From CAYRVF01 sp964427535 (GTDB lineage Bacteria; Chloroflexota; Ktedonobacteria; Ktedonobacterales; JADMIN01), in contig CAYRVF010000109.1 in assembly GCA_964427535.1 (NCBI GenBank), forward strand, positions 1 through 17,168: a DNA stretch of 17,168 nt. Reading direction: 5' to 3'. Of this stretch, positions 1 through 6,435 are shown one piece after another. Position 1 is the first letter of the stretch; each line of letters begins with the position of its first letter. Made by a program: the position numbers and the translations under genes. A model generated the notes under the pieces. The model was not told where the DNA came from. It saw only the letters and a program-made list of their open reading frames with translations, and searched no databases.

Positions 1-739
<739 letters not shown>

Positions 740-897
740 GCTTTCGCCTCCAATTGAGAAACTCGGGCGGCGGCTCGGGCACCCGCACGCGCGCCCGCAC
801 GCCGGAGGTACCGCTAAACGTCCGCGCGGATGCGCTTCGCTCTCGCGGAGCACCAACCACACCCGCCGATGTAATTCTTACTATGCCGCTCGGATAT

Positions 898-927
898 AGT
901 ATGCCACGCCGCCTAGGAGGGGGTCAA
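898..927 (-). promoter_or_regulatory. Candidate sufB promoter
   Basis: Read on the minus strand, TTGACC (927-922) and CATACT (903-898) are separated by 18 bases, and a TG lies one base before the -10 box (extended -10). The predicted transcript starts near 890 and leaves a leader of about 150 bases before the sufB GTG. Spacing and box quality are good, but no expression evidence is available. Confidence 0.5.
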
Positions 928-995
928 GGCCAGCAAGCTGGGAACCCGCGCCCGCATGGGATAATACCTGCCGCCACCATATGCGGCCTGTGTCC

Positions 996-1043
996 TGTTC
1001 TGTAGTGGCGAGGCCAAATGCGGAGTGGCCCAAAAGCAGAACA
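996..1043 (+). other. Predicted nested stem structure in the leader of the flavin reductase gene
   Basis: An outer 7-bp stem pairs TGTTCTG (996-1002) with CAGAACA (1037-1043). Inside it GGCCA (1012-1016) pairs with TGGCC (1026-1030) around a nine-base loop. The two stems are separated by internal loops of nine and six bases. It matches no riboswitch class I recognise. It could be chance pairing in GC-rich DNA or part of an mRNA leader. Confidence 0.25.
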
Positions 1044-1238
1044 CCGCGGCAAGGGAGGTGCGGGTGACGTCGGGCACGGGATGTGTGCCACAATATCACC
1101 AGCACGGCTGCTCGCCTCGTGTGCGACGGCGCGGCGAGCAGCCTAGATCGCACTCGCTCTCTACACTCTCACCGTCGTCGCGCTCAGGAAGGAGGACGCG
1201 GACGGCACAGCGCGTATTCTCGCACTGCCCGCCCGCGC

Positions 1239-1721
1239 ATGACAATGGACGAAGCCGCCAAGAAGGAGGCCTTACGCCTCTTCACGTATGGTCTCTACGC
1301 CATCACCAGTGGTGAGGGCACGCGCGTGAACGCCTTCACCGCCAACTGGCTCACGCAGGTCTCGTTTGATCCGCCGCTACTTGCGCTCTCCGTCGAGAAC
1401 ACGTCCACCTCGCTCGGCATCATTCGTGGCACCCGGCACTTCGCGGTCAACGTGCTCAGCGCGGACCAGCGCGACCTCGCAGGGCTCCTCGGCAAGCCGT
1501 ATGCCCGACACCCCGAAAAGATCACCGAGGTGACGTTCGAGCGCACCGAGAACGGTACGCCATATATCACCGAGGGCGCAGCATGGGTCGAGTGCGAGGT
1601 CGAGAACGAGATGCCCGCGGGCGACTCCACGGTGCTGCTCGGACGCGTAATCGGGGCTGGTGTCCTACGCAAAGCGGAGCCGTTGACGATGCTCGCCGCC
1701 GGATTCAAGCACGCGGGCTGA
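1239..1721 (+). CDS. Flavin reductase-like (FMN-binding split-barrel) protein
   Basis: About 160 residues of the flavin reductase-like family (DIM6/NTAB type), cytosolic proteins that bind FMN and often reduce flavin with NAD(P)H for a partner oxygenase or act as flavoproteins themselves. Visible family features are an opening like FTYGLYAITSG, then RVNAFTANWLTQVSFDPPLLALSVE, the TSLGIIRGTRHFAVNVLS segment and a C-terminal STVLLGRVIGAG strand followed by a short tail. Two ATG codons are possible (1239 and 1245); the first is used here. Neither has a good ribosome binding site close by: the only purine-rich run (AGGAAGGAGG) is more than 40 bases upstream, with no start codon in frame between. 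The frame stays open upstream to 1083, but that extension looks non-coding. The gene stands alone; its substrate and partner are unknown. Confidence 0.8.
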   Translation: MTMDEAAKKEALRLFTYGLYAITSGEGTRVNAFTANWLTQVSFDPPLLALSVENTSTSLGIIRGTRHFAVNVLSADQRDLAGLLGKPYARHPEKITEVTFERTENGTPYITEGAAWVECEVENEMPAGDSTVLLGRVIGAGVLRKAEPLTMLAAGFKHAG

Positions 1722-1751
1722 CCGGCCGCGATTCCTCATTCCAGACATACA

Positions 1752-1789
1752 AAGGCGCGGCCTCCATAACAGCGGAGAGGCCGCGCCTT
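1752..1789. terminator. Shared hairpin terminator between convergent genes
   Basis: A perfect 13-bp stem pairs AAGGCGCGGCCTC (1752-1764) with GAGGCCGCGCCTT (1777-1789) around a 12-base loop. It sits 30 bases after the flavin reductase stop and 60 bases after the infC stop. On the minus strand the stem is followed by TTTGTATGT, so it fits an intrinsic terminator best for infC; on the plus strand no U-tract follows. Confidence 0.75.
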
Positions 1790-1849
1790 CACCAATGCGT
1801 CTTCATGATGCGACGCTCCAGTGCCTTCCAGAAGCGCCGCTGCTACCTG

Positions 1850-2539
1850 CTACATCACGGGTGTGGCGTTCTCGGTCGCCGCGGCTGATTCGACGTTCTG
1901 CGCGGAGTCGCTCTCAGAAGCGGCACTATCGGAAGCGTCCTCCTCCCGAGCAGCGCTCTTGCGCTCACGTGGTGCCGGGGCAGCCTTCTTCTGCGGCTCC
2001 CAACCTGGCGCACGCGACATGATCATCGACATCATCTTGCCTTCCATGAGCGGCGGACGCTCCAGGACGGCGACAGACTTCAACTCCGAGACGACCTTGT
2101 CCAGCAGGACCCGACCGAGCTCCGGGTGCGCCAGTTCGCGCCCACGGAACAGCACGCCGACTTTCACTTTGTCGCCGTCGCCGAGGAACTCCTCAATCTT
2201 CCGCACCTTGACGGCCAGATCATGCTCGTCGGTGCGGGGTCGCATGCGGATTTCCTTGAGCTCGACCGTCTTTTGATGCTTGCGGGCCTCGCTCTCCTTT
2301 TTGGCTTGCTCGTACTTGAAGCGGCCCCAGTCCATCAGCTTGCAGACCGGCGGCACAGCCAGTGGGGAGACCTCGACGAGGTCCACTCCGCGCTCTCGCG
2401 CGATCGCCAGTGCCTGACCCGATGACATGACGCCAATGACCTTGCCGTCGTCGTCGATCAGTCGCACCTCGCGTGCGCGTATGCGCTCATTCACCCGCGT
2501 TTCCCGAGGGCGGTTATCCCCTCGAAAATCCCTGTTGAT
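1850..2539 (-). CDS. infC: Translation initiation factor IF-3, probable AUC start
   Basis: IF-3 binds the 30S subunit, keeps it apart from 50S and checks start codon and initiator tRNA pairing. The protein shows the N-domain (RVNERIRAREVRLIDDDGKVIGV, then DLVEVSPLAVPPVCKLMDWGRFKYEQ), a lysine-rich linker (AKKESEARKHQK) and the C-domain (VELKEIRMRPRTDEHDL, KVRKIEEFLGDGDKVKV, FRGRE, ending in MEGKMMSMIMSR). A tail of about 50 residues rich in Ala, Ser, Glu and Asp follows and is probably disordered. The best ribosome binding site, GGAGG, lies seven bases before an in-frame AUC at 2539, giving 229 residues. E. coli infC starts at AUU, which IF-3 itself discriminates against for autoregulation, so AUC is plausible here. 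Upstream in-frame starts are GTG at 2566, with a poorly spaced G-run, and the far ATG at 2605. No rpmI or rplT follows. Confidence 0.93.
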   Translation of the reverse strand: MNRDFRGDNRPRETRVNERIRAREVRLIDDDGKVIGVMSSGQALAIARERGVDLVEVSPLAVPPVCKLMDWGRFKYEQAKKESEARKHQKTVELKEIRMRPRTDEHDLAVKVRKIEEFLGDGDKVKVGVLFRGRELAHPELGRVLLDKVVSELKSVAVLERPPLMEGKMMSMIMSRAPGWEPQKKAAPAPRERKSAAREEDASDSAASESDSAQNVESAAATENATPVM

Positions 2540-2551
2540 AGCGAAACCTCC
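2525..2551 (-). promoter_or_regulatory. Ribosome binding site and AUC initiation region of infC
   Basis: On the minus strand AGTGGAGGTTTCGCTATC places a near-ideal Shine-Dalgarno sequence seven bases before AUC, which encodes the first residue of the Ile-Asn-Arg-Asp N-terminus. No ATG, GTG or TTG lies at a suitable distance. This arrangement is what decides the start. Confidence 0.6.
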
Positions 2552-2662
2552 ACTATGTCTAAACACAACCCCCACTTCAGCAGGTGGCGCTCCGTGCGCC
2601 CCCAAACCATCACGAGATGCGATGTATTCTGGGTTCTGCCTACTTCGGGGGTATCACATAGT

Positions 2663-2691
2663 AGTGTATCACATCTCCGCCTGTCATACAA
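2663..2691 (-). promoter_or_regulatory. Candidate infC promoter
   Basis: On the minus strand TTGTAT (2691-2686) and TACACT (2668-2663) are 17 bases apart, and TGA directly precedes the -10 box (extended -10). Transcription would start near 2656 and give a leader of about 115 bases. Two copies of GTGATAC, eight bases apart, cover the -10 and the start region. The leader also holds a 5-bp hairpin GGCGC-ACGGA-GCGCC (2600-2586). Confidence 0.6.
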
Positions 2692-2783
2692 GAGAAGAGG
2701 CAAGCGATGATCGTGGATAGCCCTCCTGTGCTCATCCGTTTTGGCCGGTCGCGACAAGAAGTGAGGGAGAGAGCAGGCAGGTA

Positions 2784-2792
2784 TGTTACAAT
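2784..2792 (+). promoter_or_regulatory. Candidate extended -10 promoter of the kinase gene
   Basis: TGTTACAAT (2784-2792) fits an extended -10 element, TGN followed by TACAAT. No recognisable -35 box lies 16-18 bases upstream. The leader would be about 80 bases. Confidence 0.4.
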
Positions 2793-2879
2793 GGCCGCGC
2801 GACATGCAGGCGAGCAACTATACGCGGACGCGAGCAGCAGCACGCGGGCGAGATGCCGGGTGGCGGCAGGGGGAGAAGC

Positions 2880-4343
2880 ATGGAGTCTACGGCGCAGTGT
2901 GAGAAATGTGCCAGAGACCTCCCAACCGGGGCGCGTTTCTGTCCGGATTGCGGAGCGCCAGTGCGCCAGCAGCGATCGCAGCCGTTGGCCTCCCGCCTGC
3001 CAACTGGCCTACTTCCGCCACAGTCCCTCATACACGACCGCTACCTCATCCTGAAGAAGGTGGCCCAGGGCGGACAGAGCGCCGTCTACCAGGCCATCGA
3101 CACCGCCGACGGGCACAAGAGCTGCGCCCTCAAAGAGATGAGCGACGCCGATCTCTCGCCTGAGGAGCGCGACAAGGCCATCAAGGGCTTCGTGCGCGAG
3201 GCGCAGATGCTCTCGCACCTGGAGCACCCGGCGCTGGCCAAGGTCTACGATATCTTCATCGACGACGACAAGCACTATCTCGTCATGGAGTTCGTGCCGG
3301 GCCACAACCTCGAAGACGAGATGATGCAGGCCGGCAGGCCGCTCGCCTGGATCGATGTGACACGCTGGGGAATGGCGCTCTGCGATGTGCTGGCCTACCT
3401 GCACGCGCAACAGCCACCTATCATCTATCGCGACCTCAAGCCCCCCAACGTCATGCTCACACCCGAGGGCACGCTCAAGCTCATCGACTTCGGCATCGCC
3501 CGCTGGCTGCATCCTTCCCGCCAGCGCGACACCTCGCAGCTCGGTACCGACGGCTACGCGCCACCCGAGCAATACGCCGCGCACTCAGAAGTGCGCTCCG
3601 ATCTGTATGGGCTGGGCGCGTCGATGTATCACCTGCTTACCGGGCGCGTGCCCGAGTCCGCGCCGTTGCGGATGGCTGGCCGCGCGCTGCCGCCGATTCG
3701 CAACATCAGCCCGAGCGTGCCCGAGCTGGTCGAGCGCGTGATCTTCCAGGCGCTCAGCCTGCAGCCTGCCGAGCGGTTCACCTCCGCCCGGCACATGCGT
3801 CAGGCGCTCGATTGGGCCGTGAAACAGTCACAGGCGCCGACGTTCCCACGCACCACGGCGAGACCGGTCCCGTCTTCATCCTCACCGCGCGCGACGGCAG
3901 CGCCAATGCCTGGGGCCCCGTTGCCGCGAGTGACGAGCGGTCCGGTGCCCTCACCGAGCGCGTCGAGCAGGCAGACCGGCATGCCATCCGTCCGTCAGCC
4001 GCACCTCTATGTCTGGCCGCTGCGTCTGGATGCCGGGTTTATCGCCGTCAACAGCAGCACGTCGCTGATGTTGGAGGTGGGCAACCGCGGCGGCGGCACA
4101 CTGCACGGGCGGACCGAGACGAACCTGCGGTGTCTCACAACCGATCCCGATACCCTGGACGCACGGACCGAGTCGCTGCGTGTGAAGATCGACGCTACCA
4201 ACCTGCCGCCTGGGCCGTACGTCTGCCATCTCGCGCTGCGCACCAACGGCGGCGACCAGATCATACCCGTGCGTTTCGTCGTCCAGGGCGCCGACGTCCC
4301 GGTGTCAAACCGGCGGCGCACGATGGGCCCGCTCAGCCACTAG
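2880..4343 (+). CDS. Zinc-ribbon Ser/Thr protein kinase with C-terminal beta-rich domain
   Basis: A 487-residue protein kinase of the bacterial Hanks type. It begins with a zinc ribbon (C7-x2-C10 and C21-x2-C24). The kinase domain spans about residues 52-320: glycine loop AQGGQSAVY (62-70), catalytic Lys85 in ALKEM, Glu107, catalytic loop YRDLKPPN with Asp185 and Asn190, DFG at 203-205 and GTDGYAPPEQY as the activation end. All catalytic residues are present, so it should be active. A Pro/Ser/Thr/Ala-rich linker follows, then a domain from about 375 to 475 with alternating hydrophobic strands (SLMLEVGNRGGGTL, LRVKIDATNLPPGPYVCHLAL) that looks like an Ig-like beta-sandwich. No membrane helix is visible, unlike PknB-type receptors, so it is probably cytosolic. 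ATG 2880 is chosen because AGGGGGAGA lies just upstream. Substrates are unknown. Confidence 0.9.
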   Translation: MESTAQCEKCARDLPTGARFCPDCGAPVRQQRSQPLASRLPTGLLPPQSLIHDRYLILKKVAQGGQSAVYQAIDTADGHKSCALKEMSDADLSPEERDKAIKGFVREAQMLSHLEHPALAKVYDIFIDDDKHYLVMEFVPGHNLEDEMMQAGRPLAWIDVTRWGMALCDVLAYLHAQQPPIIYRDLKPPNVMLTPEGTLKLIDFGIARWLHPSRQRDTSQLGTDGYAPPEQYAAHSEVRSDLYGLGASMYHLLTGRVPESAPLRMAGRALPPIRNISPSVPELVERVIFQALSLQPAERFTSARHMRQALDWAVKQSQAPTFPRTTARPVPSSSSPRATAAPMPGAPLPRVTSGPVPSPSASSRQTGMPSVRQPHLYVWPLRLDAGFIAVNSSTSLMLEVGNRGGGTLHGRTETNLRCLTTDPDTLDARTESLRVKIDATNLPPGPYVCHLALRTNGGDQIIPVRFVVQGADVPVSNRRRTMGPLSH

Positions 4344-4353
4344 GCGCTCGCTT

Positions 4354-4375
4354 GGGTGTCGAGAGCATGACACCC
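4354..4375 (+). terminator. Weak hairpin terminator after the kinase gene
   Basis: GGGTGTC (4354-4360) pairs with GACACCC (4369-4375) around an eight-base loop, ten bases after the kinase stop. Only GATTCT follows, so the U-tract is poor. It may slow rather than end transcription into the next gene. Confidence 0.4.
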
Positions 4376-4397
4376 GATTCTCCCACCCGCTGTGTTG

Positions 4398-4403
4398 TAG
4401 AAT
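4398..4403 (+). promoter_or_regulatory. Candidate -10 box of the uridine kinase gene
   Basis: TAGAAT in the context TGTTGTAGAATGG, about 100 bases before the GTG start. No good -35 box is visible. The same core (GTAGAATG) recurs at 12868-12875. Confidence 0.3.
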
Positions 4404-4501
4404 GGCCTATCACGCGTCCAGCGACAGACTCTCACCGGTTCGGGCCGCGCTGGCGACGGCAGAGGGTCTCAGACACTGCCGGGCGCGGAGGGAGTGCACA
4501 G

Positions 4502-5194
4502 GTGTTGGAGCATGCGGCACACGACCGGCCACTAGTCATCGGCGTCTCAGGCGGGACGGGCGCGGGCAAGACCAGCGTCGCACGGGCTATCGCCGAGGCG
4601 GTCGGCCGCGAGCGGGTGGTGCGCCTGCCGGAAGACGCTTACTACCGCGAGTACGCCTCCTTGAGCGAGAGCGAGAAGGCCGCCGTCAACTGGGACCACC
4701 CCGACGCCATCGAGTACGATCTGCTGCTCGCTCACATTCAGCAGTTGATCGCTGGCGAGGCCATCCAGCGGCCGATCTACGACTTCGCGGCCTATGAACG
4801 CGCTCCACACACGGTGCTGCTGGAGCCGCGGCCGGTCCTGCTCGTCGAGGGCATCCTCATCTTCGCCGAGCCACGCCTCCGCGCGCTCTTCGACGTCAAG
4901 GTCTTCGTGGATACCGACGCCGACTTGCGGTTCATCCGGCGTCTGCAGCGCGACGTGGATCAGCGCGGACGGTCGGTCGAGAGCGTCGTGACCCAGTACC
5001 TGGGGACGGTGCGCCCCATGCATCTCGCGTTCGTCGAGCCCGCCAAGCGCTACGCCGACATTATCGTGCCTGAAGGTGGCGAGAACGTCGTTGCGATCGA
5101 GCTGCTGCGCGCGGCGATTCTGCATTCTCTGCGTGAACGGCGCAAATTTCAGCTCGGCGCCGCTCCCAGCGAGATGCCCAATCGCACCCAGTAG
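4502..5194 (+). CDS. udk: Uridine kinase-like P-loop kinase
   Basis: A 230-residue member of the uridine kinase/phosphoribulokinase family, which phosphorylates uridine and cytidine with ATP or GTP in pyrimidine salvage. It shows the Walker A motif GVSGGTGAGKTS (14-25), the family motif NWDHPDAIEYDLL, the substrate segment PIYDFAAYER, LLVEGILIF (Walker B-like region), VFVDTDADLRFIRRLQRD with the lid arginines, and the closing RYADIIVPEGGEN. Length and motif order match bacterial Udk. The GTG start at 4502 has GGAGGGAG seven bases upstream; the frame is open much further upstream but overlaps the kinase gene and has no motif there. It lies between the kinase gene and the mglBA-like pair, with its own weak -10 box. 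Specificity for uridine rather than another small substrate is inferred from family similarity. Confidence 0.88.
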   Translation: MLEHAAHDRPLVIGVSGGTGAGKTSVARAIAEAVGRERVVRLPEDAYYREYASLSESEKAAVNWDHPDAIEYDLLLAHIQQLIAGEAIQRPIYDFAAYERAPHTVLLEPRPVLLVEGILIFAEPRLRALFDVKVFVDTDADLRFIRRLQRDVDQRGRSVESVVTQYLGTVRPMHLAFVEPAKRYADIIVPEGGENVVAIELLRAAILHSLRERRKFQLGAAPSEMPNRTQ

Positions 5195-5217
5195 TAGCGC
5201 AGGCTCAGCCAAGGCCG

Positions 5218-5223
5218 TATAAT
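5218..5223 (+). promoter_or_regulatory. Candidate -10 box of the mglB-mglA-purH operon
   Basis: A consensus TATAAT, 24 bases after the udk stop and about 95 bases before mglB. The expected -35 position reads TAGCGC, which is poor. The leader that follows is highly structured. Confidence 0.45.
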
Positions 5224-5235
5224 GACGAAGGCTTT

Positions 5236-5318
5236 CGGAGGGTGTGGACCTCCGCACGCGAGGGCGGCGCCTTGAATCACCCTCGCTGGCTGCCAGGGTG
5301 GTGCTGAGGGAGGGCAGC
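5236..5318 (+). promoter_or_regulatory. Three-hairpin leader of the mglB-like gene, last one enclosing the ribosome binding site
   Basis: Hairpin 1: CGGAGG (5236-5241) with CCTCCG (5249-5254). Hairpin 2: GCGAGGG (5258-5264) with CCCTCGC (5280-5286). Hairpin 3: GCTGCC (5289-5294) with GGCAGC (5313-5318). Hairpin 3 ends at the base before the ATG and holds the ribosome binding site GAGGGAGG (5306-5313) in its loop and 3' arm. The pairing is exact, but a regulatory role is inferred. Confidence 0.4.
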
Positions 5319-5813
5319 ATGGAGCAATTGACGAATGTGATTGTGTCCGAGCGCGAGCTTGGCAATATCGCTCGCATTCTCGGACGTGTCACACTCGATA
5401 CGAGCGCCAGCCATGTGTTGCTCCTCGATAAGAGCGGCCAGCTCATCTCCGCGCAGGGCCAGGAGGGTCAGCGCGATGTTGTCGCGCTCGGTGCGCTGCT
5501 CGCGGGCGCATTCTCGTCTTCGCGGCAAGTCGCCGAGATTCTCGGGGAACACGATTTCCGCAACATTCTGCAGCAAGGCGTCCACGAGAGCATCTACTCC
5601 AGCCTGGTTGGCGAACAGTGGCTGTTGGTCATCGTCTTCGAGAAGCAGACCCACATTGGCCTTGTGAAAGTGCTCGCCCGCAAGACGACCGACGAGCTGG
5701 AGCGCGTGCTCGAACGCGTATTGGCGAGCGGCAGCCAGACGAAGGACGAGGTCGTCAACATCCAGTTCCGCAATTCCGTCGAAAACACCATCGATCTGTT
5801 GTTCCGGGACTAA
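5319..5813 (+). CDS. mglB: Roadblock/LC7 domain protein, MglB-like
   Basis: A 164-residue Roadblock/LC7-family protein. The core reads LGNIARILGRVTLDTSASHVLLLDKSGQLISAQGQ (helix then strand-turn-strand), DVVALGALLAGAF (central helix) and HESIYSSLVGEQWLLVIVFEKQTHIGLVKVLARK, which is the usual alpha-beta-beta-alpha-beta-beta-beta order. In MglA/MglB systems such as that of Myxococcus xanthus, MglB dimers are the GTPase-activating and polarity partner of MglA. The next gene, seven bases downstream, is an MglA-type GTPase, which supports this role. A C-terminal helix (TDELERVLERVLAS) and a short tail follow the core. ATG 5319 is chosen because GAGGGAGG lies just upstream; a longer frame exists but has no family resemblance. 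What the pair controls here is not shown by the sequence. Confidence 0.8.
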   Translation: MEQLTNVIVSERELGNIARILGRVTLDTSASHVLLLDKSGQLISAQGQEGQRDVVALGALLAGAFSSSRQVAEILGEHDFRNILQQGVHESIYSSLVGEQWLLVIVFEKQTHIGLVKVLARKTTDELERVLERVLASGSQTKDEVVNIQFRNSVENTIDLLFRD

Positions 5814-5820
5814 ACACTTA

Positions 5821-6396
5821 ATGGCACTGATTAACGTCGCTAGCCGGGAAATTCATTGTAAGATCGTCTACTACGGCACCGGCTACTGTGGCAAGACGAC
5901 CAACCTACAATACATCCACCGTCAGGCGCCGCAACCCGCACGCGGCGAACTCCTCTCGATTGCCACGGAAAGCGAGCGGACGCTCTTCTTCGACTTTCTG
6001 CCGCTTGACCTCGGCGAGGTCCACGGTTTCCGTGTCCGCTTCCACCTGTACACGGTGCCCGGCCAGGTGCTGTATGAGCGGACCCGTGTCGCCGTGCTCA
6101 ACGGCGTCGACGGCATCGTCTTCGTGGCCGATTCTTCGCCTGAGAAGCTCGAAGAGAACTTCCAGAGTGTCATCGAGCTTGAGCGCAATATGCGCCAGAT
6201 GGGGAAGGACCTGGGTGACTTTCCGTTCGTCATTCAGTGGAACAAGCGCGATCTGCCGGGGGCGGTGCCGGTAGCCACGCTCGACCGCTATCTCAACCGC
6301 CGCCACGTGACTGCGTTCGAGGGATCGGCCCTCACGGGAGACGGCGTCTTCGCGACGCTCCGCGCCATCTGCAAGGCAGTGATGGCACGCCTGTAA
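5821..6396 (+). CDS. mglA: MglA-type small Ras-like GTPase
   Basis: A 191-residue Ras-like GTPase. G1 is GTGYCGKT (19-26); the switch I region has Arg53 in ATESERTLFFDFLPL; G3 reads TVPGQ (78-82), with Thr in place of the usual Asp, the hallmark of MglA proteins; G4 is NKRD (141-144); a GSALTGDGV segment forms G5. Arg53 and Gln82 correspond to the residues I recall as catalytic in Myxococcus MglA, at the same numbers, so GTP hydrolysis should be intact. In Myxococcus this GTPase marks the leading pole for motility together with MglB. It follows the Roadblock gene with seven bases between, and purH begins 39 bases later. No pilus or gliding gene lies in the window, so the downstream process is unknown: cell polarity, motility or surface secretion are all possible. 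Confidence 0.9.
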   Translation: MALINVASREIHCKIVYYGTGYCGKTTNLQYIHRQAPQPARGELLSIATESERTLFFDFLPLDLGEVHGFRVRFHLYTVPGQVLYERTRVAVLNGVDGIVFVADSSPEKLEENFQSVIELERNMRQMGKDLGDFPFVIQWNKRDLPGAVPVATLDRYLNRRHVTAFEGSALTGDGVFATLRAICKAVMARL

Positions 6397-6435
6397 GGGC
6401 AGTGGCCACCCGCGCGAGAAAGGATGGGACGAGAC

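Larger units (their letters stand above)
740..1238. other. Divergent intergenic region between sufB and the flavin reductase gene
   Basis: This 499-base stretch holds no credible gene; the reading frames across it have biased low-complexity composition and no family resemblance. It holds the sufB promoter candidate, a perfect 10-bp palindrome TCCGCGCGGA (821-830), a near-palindrome CCAGC-AA-GCTGG (930-941) and a nested two-stem structure (996-1043). No clear promoter for the plus-strand gene was found; GATAAT at 960-965 and CACAAT at 1089-1094 are weak -10 candidates without a good -35. Confidence 0.6.
2540..2879. other. Divergent intergenic region between infC and the kinase gene
   Basis: This 340-base stretch carries the infC promoter and leader on the minus strand and a -10 candidate for the kinase on the plus strand. 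I see no additional gene, tRNA or repeat family in it. Confidence 0.6.

Noticed and set aside
782..802. Direct repeat CCCGCACGC in two copies
   Set aside because: Two short copies in very GC-rich DNA are easily explained by composition.
938..965. Possible T-box-like stretch (CTGGGAACCCGCG) before the flavin reductase gene
   Set aside because: It differs from the T-box core by an insertion, there is no Stem I or terminator partner, and the downstream gene is not an amino acid gene.
1083..1238. N-terminal extension of the flavin reductase gene from ATG 1083
   Set aside because: The extra 52 residues are Arg/Ser/His-rich without family resemblance, and no ribosome binding site precedes ATG 1083.
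2540..2605. infC start at ATG 2605
   Set aside because: There is no ribosome binding site, and the extra residues are unlike IF-3 N-termini; the GGAGG-AUC arrangement is better.
3812..4501. Long open frame upstream of udk overlapping the kinase gene
   Set aside because: The overlap is a shadow of the kinase C-terminal coding; udk motifs begin only after GTG 4502.
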